Origin: Chryseolinea lacunae
GTDB taxonomy: Bacteria > Bacteroidota > Bacteroidia > Cytophagales > Cyclobacteriaceae
NCBI RefSeq assembly: GCF_016735595.1
Contig: NZ_JAERRB010000012.1
Coordinates: 62,001 to 126,000 of the forward strand
DNA: 64,000 nucleotides
Direction: 5' to 3'
How positions within the stretch are numbered: the first letter of the stretch is position 1; every line of letters begins with the position of its first letter. The notes beneath the pieces are model-generated. The model did no database searches and had not been told where the DNA came from. It worked only from the letters and a program-made list of their open reading frames with translations. The position numbers were made by a program, and so were the translations under genes. Shown one piece after another: positions 9,101 to 16,823 of this stretch.

Positions 9101-10954
9101 TATCGATTGTTCTACGGGCTGGGCGTCGATCACCTTCGCTACCCGGGATGCTGCCTTCTTAAGATCGGTCACCTTGGCTTCATAAGGCGCCAGGGCTTCT
9201 TCCTTTAACAAAAACGTAACCGTTTCCTGCGAAAGGGAGCTGTTGTATTGGGCGAGTGTTTCTTTCAGTGCGTTGACCGCAGTCGCATCGATATACCGAA
9301 CGTTCAGCAGATCGATAACTGCACCCTGCATGCTCCGCGTGGCCGTGAGCAGGTCCACCAGTTGATCCAGGGACGTGATGGTCGCCCCTTTCACATCGAT
9401 CACCAGTTGGTCCACGCGCTTTTGCATGGCCCCCAGATTGTCCTTTGCGTGCTTGCGCTGGGCCTGCACCTTGGCAAATTCGTCTATGGCCGTGTTGGCA
9501 ATGGTTCTGATCTGAATCAGCGGTGTGGCCAGGTCGAATGTGCCTTCATCTTTTAACCAGAAATAAGAATCGACAATGTCGTTGGCGCGTTTATGGATGT
9601 CTTCGTAAAGATCTTCGTAGCTATCTTCTTTTTGCAGGAGCTGTATAACCTCCTGGCTTTCGCTCATGGCACTCACAATGTCTTTGTTGCCGATCTTATA
9701 CAACACATTGTTGCTCATGGCGGTGTTTTCCTGGAGCGTAGACGTGTAGGGTGTTTGCCAGATTTGCACCTGGTGATGACGCACGGCTTCGGTTTCCGAT
9801 CTGAAATACACCAGCATGCCATCATTAAACACCGTGAAGCCGTTGCAGATGATGGGCGTCTCCACCTGTTGGGCAATCATGTTGTATGACATCAACACAT
9901 AGGTGTTGCTCTGCTTCTGGTAGAATACATACAAAAAGTCTTCGCCATTGGGCGACGCCATGCTGTTGTTGAATTCCAGTTCCGATAGTTGCAGTTCGAA
10001 TATTTTGTGCTCGCCGTTTTGGAGGTAATAGCCATTCGGGAAGATTACACCCTGGTTGTCGGGCAGCAAAACGCCGGCATCGAGCAGGCTGTTGATGGGA
10101 AGAACCTGTTTTGTTCGCACATTAAAAATGTAGGCGCGAAAGTTCTCTCCATAGGGTTTTATCTTGACAGGTATGAGATTTCCGAGATCTGCATAATGAT
10201 ATTCGGCATCATCCAGTTGCTGATCTTTGTTTGCGACGGGGTCCGAATAAATTCCCTGTCCGGATTCTGTGTTGTTTTCAATTTTAAACGTGATGTCGCC
10301 GTGAATGGCTTCGATGAACACTTTGTCTAAAATCGAAATGTGCGAATGCAGGCCGAGCCGCCGATTGCTGAGATCGGTTTTTATCCAATCGAAACCCTGG
10401 AGTGGTGGTTTTACTTCATGAATACTTCTGTCGTCGACATATACCAGCGTTTCATCTTTGATCAACCATTTAAAGGCCTTCCGGTCGTCGGGGCTTTTGC
10501 TGGTTTGAAAGATCATGAACAGGTGGTTCTCCGTCTTCACAAACTTGGCAAAGATCGAATCCCTGTAGTATTTATAAAGGTTGCTGAAGTCGGTAATAAA
10601 ATCCTCGTCTTCAATCAACGTGAGCGGTTCCGGATCGAAGCGCTCGCCCGTGAACTTATAGATGCTGAAGACATCGCTGAGCTTGATGTTTTCGCGCAAC
10701 CCAAAATGAACGTTATAGCCAAAGATGGTGAGGTTGCCAAAGGCCCTGATGCCACGCGCCACACCGCTGTTGATGGTGGTGATGCGCTGATTGGCAACCA
10801 GCTGAAATCCTGTGGAGTTGAATATTTCCTTGCGGGCGCTATTCAGCCTGGCCAGTCTTTCCGATAAATTCAACCGCTGCTCTTCCAGGCGCTTCCGGAT
10901 GATCTCATAGGTTCCGGAATCCAATACAGTATTTGTGTTTTCAGTACCTGCCAT
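6116..10954 (-). CDS. Giant AAA+ ATPase ('DNA repair ATPase'/DUF3686 type)
   Basis: A 1612-residue cytoplasmic protein. Residues about 1-430 are beta-rich and resemble the N-terminal part of proteins named DNA repair ATPase (DUF3686). Residues about 430-850 form long coiled-coil helices. The C-terminal quarter is one AAA+ domain with Walker A SPPGYGKTT (Lys1262), Walker B VMLYVDDI (Asp1324-Asp1325) and sensor 1 CVVMAGNPY. The second acidic residue of Walker B is Asp rather than the usual Glu. It is the last gene of the PspA-flotillin operon, 129 bp after flotillin. This suggests it remodels PspA or flotillin assemblies, rather as MoxR/PspF/Vps4-type ATPases do; the name 'DNA repair' has no support here. 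Confidence 0.85.
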   Translation of the reverse strand: MAGTENTNTVLDSGTYEIIRKRLEEQRLNLSERLARLNSARKEIFNSTGFQLVANQRITTINSGVARGIRAFGNLTIFGYNVHFGLRENIKLSDVFSIYKFTGERFDPEPLTLIEDEDFITDFSNLYKYYRDSIFAKFVKTENHLFMIFQTSKSPDDRKAFKWLIKDETLVYVDDRSIHEVKPPLQGFDWIKTDLSNRRLGLHSHISILDKVFIEAIHGDITFKIENNTESGQGIYSDPVANKDQQLDDAEYHYADLGNLIPVKIKPYGENFRAYIFNVRTKQVLPINSLLDAGVLLPDNQGVIFPNGYYLQNGEHKIFELQLSELEFNNSMASPNGEDFLYVFYQKQSNTYVLMSYNMIAQQVETPIICNGFTVFNDGMLVYFRSETEAVRHHQVQIWQTPYTSTLQENTAMSNNVLYKIGNKDIVSAMSESQEVIQLLQKEDSYEDLYEDIHKRANDIVDSYFWLKDEGTFDLATPLIQIRTIANTAIDEFAKVQAQRKHAKDNLGAMQKRVDQLVIDVKGATITSLDQLVDLLTATRSMQGAVIDLLNVRYIDATAVNALKETLAQYNSSLSQETVTFLLKEEALAPYEAKVTDLKKAASRVAKVIDAQPVEQSIKEISGGLEMLIDILNSLKIEDTTQTTRIVEKISLIFASLNEVKAELVRIATALRAQESTGQFHAQLTLLDQSIVNFLDLSTSPEKCEEYFTKVSIQVEDLESKFADFDEFVLKIADKRDEVIKAFNGKKEMLIAQLNKRTTALEQVGLRVLKNIENKAQSFNDKESIYAFFSTDLMVDKVRNLMAELKEFGDVAKAENLENLVKVAQETALRNLKDKTDLFVDGQNIIALGTNKFVVNKQVLDLTIVRKNEKLYFHLLGTSFYKQVAAESLYQHRAIWEQELISENAEVYRSEYLAYQTYLESLQQNEQWNHETFLNDRTERDYGAAYLKGVHNIDAAAIYQALKKLQAELGILQFSPAVRVAAQLFWFGLDEASRTKLQQLITAAYSIQESFPQSKRAGFVGEELSSRFVQAKIAYEPVDVNDVAQYLYSELSTGKFFTCSQQALHLKKAFDEYLHAQRRTALFLQEISNSGFDTAERFYIIQSWLHAFLQTQSVTVDKQYVDEAGCLLLFKDHAYRERAAADSVDLTGIRGTHAVIQGDGKYTVNFHHFMKKMRRYFDAIVPAFTSFNQLKEQLVQAYRQQLKINELEPKVLSSFVRNRLISEVYFPLIGANLAKQIGAAGDDKRTARMGMLLLVSPPGYGKTTLMEYLAKTMGLHFVKINGPTIGHSITSIDPQEATTSGARAELQKINLSFEMADNVMLYVDDIQHCSPEFLQKFISLADGQRKMDGIFEGESKTYDLRGKRFCVVMAGNPYTESGEQFKIPDMLANRADVYNLGDVIGSSDQLFKLSLIENCVAENRYLQRISTRSFDDLYKLIGYVETNSELLPDLEGNYNQQEIDDAIAVLKNIMRIRDVVMLVNQQYIASAAMKDAYRTEPAFKLQGSYRNMNKMAGKVVPLMNPEEVNTLILSHYEGESQTLTSDAEANLLRLKEIAGFFNEQQDKRWKQIKEIFVKNNKFGMLNEGDTSGKMLIQLSSFNEHLEAIAKAIKGDR

Positions 10955-11083
10955 TGCAAAAAAAGATAAACGCTACATCCTTGTAAATTACTGTCGTTCG
11001 CTCGAACTGAACGGGCCACTCTCATCAACTTCCAATGTATGCCTGTTGATACCGGCACCATGGAATCATCAGTGATTGAAACC

Positions 11084-13111
11084 CTACAGCTTCTTGTTAG
11101 ACAATCCCAAACTGCTTGCCAGGTTGGCGAGGTTGAGTAGCGATGAACGATCCTCGTCTGAACTGTTCTGTTGCATTTTCAGAATCAGACTTGAAATGGT
11201 CAGGTTTTTAATATCGTTGGACGTTATGTTGTATTTGTCGGCAAAGTCGCGGATACGATTCAACAGGTCGCCACCATTTCCGCCCTCTCCCAGCAACGCG
11301 GTTTTGATCTGTGTTGCGTTTTCGCTTTCGTTGATCAATCGGTCAAACCCTTTTGCATTCGAAACCTGGTTAACAATGTTCTGGAAGAACATCGTTTCGC
11401 CGCCCACGATGTCGATGTTTGCCGATTTCAACGCTTCTCCCAATATCGTGGCTTGTGCGTCGGCAATGTGTTTCTGGATGTTGATCTGCGCGAGCGCAAT
11501 GTCTCTGTCTTTTGCAAGCAACAACTTGAACTCTTCGTGGTCTTTTCCAACGGAATCAAGCTTCTTCATGGCTTCGGCTTTTTCCTGGATGCCGGCGGCT
11601 TCGGCCAATGCTTTTTCTTTTGTTACTTCGGCTTGTGTCAATCCTTCTTTCCGTTTCGCTTCGGCAACCTTCTCAATCACATTCGCATCAACGATGCCTT
11701 GTCTTTCTGAGGCTTCGGCTTTCGCCATCATCACTTCTGCTTCGGACAGGCCCTGTGTTGCGCCTTCACGTGTTTGTGCTTCGGCCAGTATTTTGCGCGC
11801 TTCGGCCTGTTTCACCGCCGCTTCTTTTTTAGCGTCTGCATCGATGATCAACTGTTTTGCTTTTTCTTCTGATGCTTTCTTTTCAGCCTCTGCGGCCTTC
11901 ACGGTATGGATCAGTTTTTCTTCTGCCTGCTGGCTGGCGATGGTGAGCCCTACCGATTTGTTGCGCTCCACTTCGCGGAAAGCCTCCAGGTCCTTTATGC
12001 CCTGTTGCTCTTCCACAACACCCTTTTCGAGACGCACCCGGTCGCGGATCACATCCTGGATGTTCTTACGTTCCACTTCGAGTGTTTTTTCCTTATCAAT
12101 CTGGGCCAGTGTCACAATCTTCTCACGTTCGGTAGCTTCCAGGGCGCGGTCTTTTTCAACACGCTCTGTTTCTACTGCATTGGTGCGCTGTTTATTCTTT
12201 TCGGCGATGATGATCTGACGCAACTTGTTTTCTTCCTGCACGGCAAGCGACTCTTCCGTTTTGATGCGAACGGTTTCAGATTTAAGTCTTTCTTCTTCTC
12301 TTACCTTGAGTATCTCGGCTTGTTCGCGCGAGCGTATGTTGTCTATTTCGCGGCGTTGCTTTTCTTCTTTTTCAGACATCTGGCGGTCCAACTCCAGGAT
12401 GGCTTCGCGGGCTTCAACGTCTTGTTTCTTAATCACCTTTTCTTCCTCACGCTTGATGAGGTTGGCTTTTATGTTTTGCGCGGCGGTGAGTTCGGTAATC
12501 TTCTTGATGCCCTGCGAGTCGAGGATGTTTTGCGGGCTGAGGAATTTCATTTTTGTCTGTTCCAGAAAGTCGATGGCGCAGTCGTCGAGGATGTAGCCGT
12601 TCAGGTCGGTTCCAATGATGTTCAGGATTTCGGTTCTGAACTCGCGGCGTGCTTCATAGAGTTCGATAAAATCAAACTTTTTACCTACCGTTTTTAATGC
12701 CTCGGAGAATTTTGCTTCGAAGAGGTCGAGAAGTGTTTCCGTATCGCTGGCGCGCTCTGTGCCGATGATCTGGGCCACGTTCAACACATCGTCAACATTC
12801 TTGTTTACGCGAACAAAGAATGCCACTTTGATGTCGGCGCGGATGTTGTCTTTGCAGATAAGACCATCCTGATCAAGACGCTCGATCTGCAATTTTTTTA
12901 CAGAGATGTCCATCACCTCCATTTGGTGGAGAATCGGAATCACATACATACCCTTGTTGAAGGCGACTTTGCCACCGCCAACCCCCGTGCGCACAATGGT
13001 TTTTCCCTGCGGTATCTTTTTGTAGAAAGTCGCAAAGGCAAAGAGGATAATAAAAATAAAGAAGGCAATTCCGCCGATGAATAATAAACTGATGCCGCCA
13101 AGTACGCCCAT
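11084..13111 (-). CDS. Flotillin-like SPFH protein (YqiK type)
   Basis: A 675-residue protein with one N-terminal membrane segment (about residues 5-29), an SPFH/PHB domain (about 30-200, with GGKVAFNKGMYVIPILHQ) and a very long Glu/Lys/Ala-rich coiled coil (about 215-560). A smaller C-terminal region follows (about 575-675, with the SANIDIVGGETMFFQNIV stretch of YqiK-type flotillins). Flotillins form large oligomeric membrane domains that organise lipids and partner proteins. The preceding gene encodes the NfeD/YqiJ-type partner expected for this class, 63 bp away. Confidence 0.93.
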   Translation of the reverse strand: MGVLGGISLLFIGGIAFFIFIILFAFATFYKKIPQGKTIVRTGVGGGKVAFNKGMYVIPILHQMEVMDISVKKLQIERLDQDGLICKDNIRADIKVAFFVRVNKNVDDVLNVAQIIGTERASDTETLLDLFEAKFSEALKTVGKKFDFIELYEARREFRTEILNIIGTDLNGYILDDCAIDFLEQTKMKFLSPQNILDSQGIKKITELTAAQNIKANLIKREEEKVIKKQDVEAREAILELDRQMSEKEEKQRREIDNIRSREQAEILKVREEERLKSETVRIKTEESLAVQEENKLRQIIIAEKNKQRTNAVETERVEKDRALEATEREKIVTLAQIDKEKTLEVERKNIQDVIRDRVRLEKGVVEEQQGIKDLEAFREVERNKSVGLTIASQQAEEKLIHTVKAAEAEKKASEEKAKQLIIDADAKKEAAVKQAEARKILAEAQTREGATQGLSEAEVMMAKAEASERQGIVDANVIEKVAEAKRKEGLTQAEVTKEKALAEAAGIQEKAEAMKKLDSVGKDHEEFKLLLAKDRDIALAQINIQKHIADAQATILGEALKSANIDIVGGETMFFQNIVNQVSNAKGFDRLINESENATQIKTALLGEGGNGGDLLNRIRDFADKYNITSNDIKNLTISSLILKMQQNSSDEDRSSLLNLANLASSLGLSNKKL

Positions 13112-13174
13112 AGCAATAGGAAGATTTAAGGTTTAACTTTTGAATGAAAGTGTTTTATAATAGAATGCGCTTAA

Positions 13175-13855
13175 TCAAACAATGTTGGAGAGGTTGATAT
13201 CCGGAACCACGAGGTAGAATTTTTTGTCGGCCGATTCGCCGGCAATCATCACGTCTGCATCATAATGAATAACGACACCTGTTTTGCTTCTCACGTTGAT
13301 GCGAATGATATCATTTTGTATTTTCAATTCGGCTGCACCAATCTTGTCGCCCGAAATTGTGCTTCTCATCTTAGCCGTTCTTCCCAACAGCTCCTGGGGT
13401 TCTTCTCCATTATAGCCCATGGCGTCATACACTTTGATCAACGGTTTGGTGGCATACCGGGTGATGATGTAGGTGACAAAAAAAACGGGTATCAGAATGA
13501 CAACCGATTTCCAACCCCAGTCTGCCAGCCCCAGAAATACGGACGACGTTAAGGTGATTATCCAGGCGAGAAACTTAAAAACGGAATAGACCACCATGAA
13601 CGGCACCTTGCCGATGTTCACAAACTCCAATGCTTTTTGAAAGACAGACTTGTCTGCACTAACATCATCGCCATCGGCATCAACATCGGTGTCGATGTCC
13701 GCTCCGTGCCCCGGCAAATCGCTATCCACTCCCGAATCTCCAAACAGGTCTCCGGCCACGAAGGTGATTATCCAGTAGATCGTGGTCACGCCAGTGAGAA
13801 TGGTCATGATGGCATTGCTCAGCGGATGAAAAAGCAGGTGTGTTATACTCGACAT
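13175..13855 (-). CDS. YqiJ/NfeD-like OB-fold membrane protein with Asp-rich loop
   Basis: A 226-residue protein: a membrane helix at about 12-35, an acidic loop (about 37-70, containing DIDTDVDADGDD), two further membrane helices (about 82-135), and a C-terminal OB-fold-like beta domain (about 148-220, ELLGRTAKMRSTISGDKIGAAE split across the first strands). This is the architecture of YqiJ/NfeD-type flotillin partners. The Asp-x-Asp series resembles calcium-binding loops, so divalent-cation sensing at the membrane surface is possible (inference). Spaced 28 bp after pspA and 63 bp before the flotillin gene. Confidence 0.85.
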   Translation of the reverse strand: MSSITHLLFHPLSNAIMTILTGVTTIYWIITFVAGDLFGDSGVDSDLPGHGADIDTDVDADGDDVSADKSVFQKALEFVNIGKVPFMVVYSVFKFLAWIITLTSSVFLGLADWGWKSVVILIPVFFVTYIITRYATKPLIKVYDAMGYNGEEPQELLGRTAKMRSTISGDKIGAAELKIQNDIIRINVRSKTGVVIHYDADVMIAGESADKKFYLVVPDINLSNIV

Positions 13856-13883
13856 CGGTATTTAAAGTGAATGGTTAACCGGT

Positions 13884-14585
13884 TTACAATATGCCTAATT
13901 TTTCTTTGATGGCCTGAAGATCTTTTTCAATAGACAAAGAATCGTTTTTCAGCAGGCTGTTCAATTCTTCTTTCTTGCTATTGCTGTCGCGCGAAATTTC
14001 GCCGTAGGCTTTTGCAAGGGCTTCCTGGTCGTCTACTTTTGCTTTCATGCGCTCGAGCATGGCGATTATTCCGTTGCTATCGACCTGGGCTAGTTGTTTG
14101 TTTACCTGCTCGGTTGCCTTGCTCACTTTTGCCCGGGCCGTTAACGTCCGCAATTCCTTTTCCCACTTCTCCATGTTCTCTTTCAGAATTTCGGTATTGC
14201 GCAGCATTTCCCTCGACGATTGCTGCAACGCAACGGCCTGCTGCCCGATCTCTTCCGATTCCAGATAATATTTTTTATGGAGCGTCAGCGCTTCACGCGC
14301 CAGGTCTTCAGCCTTAACCAGGTCGACCTGACCAGACTGAGCTTTTTGCATGATCAATATAGCCTTTTCCGCATAACTTCTGGATTCCTGCTGGCGCTGA
14401 AGTTGATCATTTTCCGTGCGGATTGCCAGGGCTTTCACTTTGGCATAGGCCTCTGTGGCTTGCGACAGATCGTTGCGCAGTTCGCGAAGACCCTGTTCTG
14501 TCATTTTAATGGGATCTTCCATTTTATCGACCGCGGCGTGGATTTCGGCTTGTCCTATCCTGAAAAGTCTCTTGAAAATATTCAT
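13884..14585 (-). CDS. PspA/IM30 family membrane-stress protein
   Basis: A 233-residue, almost entirely helical protein. It starts MNIFKRLFRIGQAEIHAAVDK, an amphipathic N-terminal helix followed by helix 1, then EDPIKMTEQGLRELRNDLSQA and long coiled-coil helices typical of PspA, IM30/Vipp1 and ESCRT-III relatives. These proteins polymerise on stressed membranes and remodel or seal them. Length matches the family. It sits second in the operon, between the YbjN-like gene and the YqiJ/flotillin pair, with gaps of 42 and 28 bp, so the products are probably made together. Confidence 0.93.
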   Translation of the reverse strand: MNIFKRLFRIGQAEIHAAVDKMEDPIKMTEQGLRELRNDLSQATEAYAKVKALAIRTENDQLQRQQESRSYAEKAILIMQKAQSGQVDLVKAEDLAREALTLHKKYYLESEEIGQQAVALQQSSREMLRNTEILKENMEKWEKELRTLTARAKVSKATEQVNKQLAQVDSNGIIAMLERMKAKVDDQEALAKAYGEISRDSNSKKEELNSLLKNDSLSIEKDLQAIKEKLGIL

Positions 14586-14627
14586 GACTGATAATTTTTA
14601 GGTTAAAACCAATCGTTGTATTCTGAA

Positions 14628-15020
14628 TTATAGCTTCGAAAAATCGATGATCTGTTGCGAGAACTCACTCAGCAATAGTCCGAGGGAGTTTAGGGCACTC
14701 TCAAATTCATTGAAGTCGATGTTCTGAAGTTGCATGGTGTAGCGAAACAGCACCCGGTCGCCTTCTTCATTAATAACAAAGCCGCCGTGAATGGTGTCCC
14801 TGTTTTTTTGCAGCAATTTTTTGAACATGTCCAGGTTGTCTTCCCGGAAAGAGAAGAGAAACTGCTCCATAATAAGGATGGGCGGTGCAACGCCGAGAAT
14901 TAAATTATGAATGCCATCGGATGGGTTATCGATCTTGAGAATGCCATTCTGCTCATTTCTATACAGAATTTTGCAGTTCAGGCGGAGTGCGAAATCTTCG
15001 ATAATCTCAAAATGCTTCAT
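14628..15020 (-). CDS. Tir-chaperone/YbjN-like small protein, operon leader
   Basis: A 130-residue soluble alpha/beta protein. Its pattern (alternating strands, HGGFVINEEGDRVLFRYT, then the long helix FNEFESALNSLGLLLSEF) resembles the type III secretion chaperone/YbjN fold. Proteins of this fold act as small dimeric adaptors that hold partners in a competent state. As the first gene before pspA it may be a chaperone or regulator of PspA or of the ATPase (inference). The family call rests on fold-like pattern only. Confidence 0.68.
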   Translation of the reverse strand: MKHFEIIEDFALRLNCKILYRNEQNGILKIDNPSDGIHNLILGVAPPILIMEQFLFSFREDNLDMFKKLLQKNRDTIHGGFVINEEGDRVLFRYTMQLQNIDFNEFESALNSLGLLLSEFSQQIIDFSKL

Positions 15021-15043
15021 GAGCGTAGTTTCTGCTGACCAAA

Positions 15044-15075
15044 CAAATCTACCGACTACTTTTTACAATTGCAAA
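15044..15075 (-). promoter_or_regulatory. Promoter of the PspA-flotillin operon
   Basis: On the minus strand TTTG (15072-15075), a 20-bp spacer and TAGATTTG (15044-15051) form an exact Bacteroidota promoter, 23 bases before the ATG at 15020. The motif TTACAATT (15063-15070, plus strand) lies in the spacer next to the -33 element. A second copy sits in the opposing promoter, suggesting a shared regulator. Confidence 0.75.
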
Positions 15076-15086
15076 AATATTTAGCA

Positions 15087-15116
15087 TTGTGATAATCAAA
15101 ATTACAATTAACTTTG
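15087..15116 (+). promoter_or_regulatory. Promoter of the XRE regulator gene, possibly leaderless
   Basis: TTG (15087-15089), a 19-bp spacer and TAACTTTG (15109-15116) match the consensus exactly at the -7 box. The ATG at 15122 is only five bases beyond the box, so the transcript would begin at or very near the start codon. A TTACAATT copy (15102-15109) overlaps the -7 box, consistent with autorepression. Confidence 0.7.
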
Positions 15117-15121
15117 GCTAC

Positions 15122-15799
15122 ATGACAAAGATTGGCGCCAACATCAAAAAGATCAGAACGACCAAAGGGCTTAGTCAGCAGGCATTTGCGGAGTTGTTTG
15201 AGCTAACCCGGGGGAATATTTCTTCGTATGAGGAAAACCGGGCGGAGCCGCGCATTGAAACTGTTATGCAGATTGCCAATCATTTTTGCATACCCCTGAA
15301 CCAGTTTATTACGCAAAGCCTGTCCATACACGAGATCCTGAAGTATAACGGCGACAAGCTGATCGAGGATGAAAATCACATCATCAATCTTCAGCTCCGG
15401 CAAGTTCCCTTCATCAACGACACGATCTATACAAAATGTAGTCGCCATGAATTGTCGTTTACGGACTGGGATAGTTTTCCGAAACTGGTCTTGCCCGAAC
15501 CAAACAATCAGAAAATGCTTGCGTTGCGTTTCAACCCCAACATTTCGCACCACGAATCGCTTCCGCAGTACCAAATGAACGACGTGTTGATTTTTGACGA
15601 GGTGACCCAACAGAACATTCACCTCTGCCAGCACAAGACCGGCCTCTTCACGGCTGAGCGTGAAATCATGATTGGCCAGTATGAAATAAAGGACGAGAAG
15701 ATTGATCTTGTCTTAAGCGATTTCAAGCGCGAGCGATTTGAGTTCAAGTATACACAGCAGTTTTGGAAATTGTTTGCGGTGTATCAGCATGAGAAATGA
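15122..15799 (+). CDS. XRE-family regulator with S24-like C-terminal region
   Basis: A 225-residue protein. Residues about 3-62 are a Cro/C1-type helix-turn-helix (IGANIKKIRTTKGLSQQAFA, then LTRGNISSYEENRAEPRIET). The C-terminal half is beta-rich; its QYQMNDVLIFDEV stretch resembles the S24/LexA-like fold of phage-type repressors, but I see no convincing Ser-Lys cleavage dyad. It is divergent from the PspA-flotillin operon and is the natural candidate for its regulator. I use 15122 rather than an in-frame ATG at 15089, because the -7 box lies between them. Confidence 0.85.
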   Translation: MTKIGANIKKIRTTKGLSQQAFAELFELTRGNISSYEENRAEPRIETVMQIANHFCIPLNQFITQSLSIHEILKYNGDKLIEDENHIINLQLRQVPFINDTIYTKCSRHELSFTDWDSFPKLVLPEPNNQKMLALRFNPNISHHESLPQYQMNDVLIFDEVTQQNIHLCQHKTGLFTAEREIMIGQYEIKDEKIDLVLSDFKRERFEFKYTQQFWKLFAVYQHEK

Positions 15800-15823
15800 C
15801 GGATTCTCTCTACAAGGCCATCT

Positions 15824-16192
15824 TCAAGCGTGGGGCATTCCTTCCGGCGAATTGAACACAACTGGCCTTTCATATACAACCACAATCTTGTTCTTAGCAA
15901 TAAGTCTTTGCTCAATTGCCTGCACTGCCTTAACTTGATCCGAGTCAAGCATCGCCGCTTTGATCATGCGACAAAGGTGTGCCTTTTGGGGTTCGTAGTC
16001 GCGGTTGTAAATCACAACGTACTGGTTAAGCTCGGCGCTCAAATCGTCGATAAGTGTTTGGTCGGCTAGGGTGGGCATCCACAACACATTCAGATCAACG
16101 GAGTCTGTTTGTTGCTCCGTCAAAAAAGCCAGCAAGGGGTATGCCTTGAAAAGTCTCGGATCAACAACGTGTTTGGAATTCTTATCGGGCAT
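15824..16192 (-). CDS. Conserved-looking small hypothetical protein
   Basis: The 122-residue product is soluble and mixed alpha/beta, and I recognise no family. A central stretch, NQYVVIYNRDYEPQKAHLCR, could be a strand-loop-helix. The gene overlaps the 3' end of the GNAT gene upstream by 11 bp, so it is probably translated with it. It converges with the XRE gene, 24 bp away. Confidence 0.6.
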   Translation of the reverse strand: MPDKNSKHVVDPRLFKAYPLLAFLTEQQTDSVDLNVLWMPTLADQTLIDDLSAELNQYVVIYNRDYEPQKAHLCRMIKAAMLDSDQVKAVQAIEQRLIAKNKIVVVYERPVVFNSPEGMPHA

Positions 16193-16661
16193 TTCCTGTC
16201 AACGTTTTTCCAAAATACAAACTCACGGCGTTCGGACGATAGTCGCCAAATTGTTCGACAACCTCGTAGCCCATTTTCCGGTAGAATTTTATTGCTGCGT
16301 GATGTAATCTTCCCGTCTCAAGATAGACTGAATGGATTGCGCGACCGGCGGCATACGTTTCTAACGCACTCAAAATTTCTTCGGCCACGGACAGGCCGCG
16401 GTGGGATTCTTCCACATACATTCGTTTGATTTCTCCGTAGCCATCCAGCACTTTGATGGCACCAATGCCCGCGAGCTCTTCATGCGAGAATGCTCCCACC
16501 ATGAAGGCGTTGTTTTTTATCAACGACTCCGGTGGTTCCAGGTTGCACGCCTCTATGCCGTATAACGCGATTTGATAGCGATTCAGTTTGTCGATGAGCG
16601 CCACTACACCCGCATCGGTTGGAGCGACCTGTTTGATCGTCAGGAGGCCTGGATTTTTCAT
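16182..16661 (-). CDS. GNAT-family N-acetyltransferase
   Basis: A 159-residue acetyltransferase. Strand beta-4 and motif A are IKRMYVEESHRGLSVAEEIL (about residues 80-99), where the acetyl-CoA pyrophosphate loop reads R-G-L-S-V-A. The C-terminal FYRKMGYEVVEQFGDY is the usual GNAT motif B ending. It would transfer an acetyl group from acetyl-CoA to an amine; the substrate is unknown. It is first in a two-gene unit with the overlapping small gene at 15824-16192. Confidence 0.85.
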   Translation of the reverse strand: MKNPGLLTIKQVAPTDAGVVALIDKLNRYQIALYGIEACNLEPPESLIKNNAFMVGAFSHEELAGIGAIKVLDGYGEIKRMYVEESHRGLSVAEEILSALETYAAGRAIHSVYLETGRLHHAAIKFYRKMGYEVVEQFGDYRPNAVSLYFGKTLTGNAR

Positions 16662-16823
16662 ACTGCAAAGAAACGTAGCCTTCTGAAAAATGGATGCGCG
16701 CTTTTTCAGATATACTCCGTTGTACGGGAGGCAATGAATGACGGCAATTTAAAATTAACGGCATTGGTTACAACGCCGCGACAAAATGGCTTTAAACATC
16801 TGCAGAATTGATTACCTTAAAAC

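Noticed and set aside
11076-12218. A 380-codon plus-strand frame, rich in Ser, Ala and Phe
   Set aside because: It is the antisense of the flotillin coiled coil; the periodic Glu/Lys/Ala codons leave the complementary strand open.
6116-15020. An anti-phage defence island built around the AAA+ ATPase and coiled-coil proteins
   Set aside because: I find no nuclease, methylase, TIR or other typical effector domain, and no integrase or tRNA junction; PspA, flotillin and YqiJ point to membrane homeostasis.
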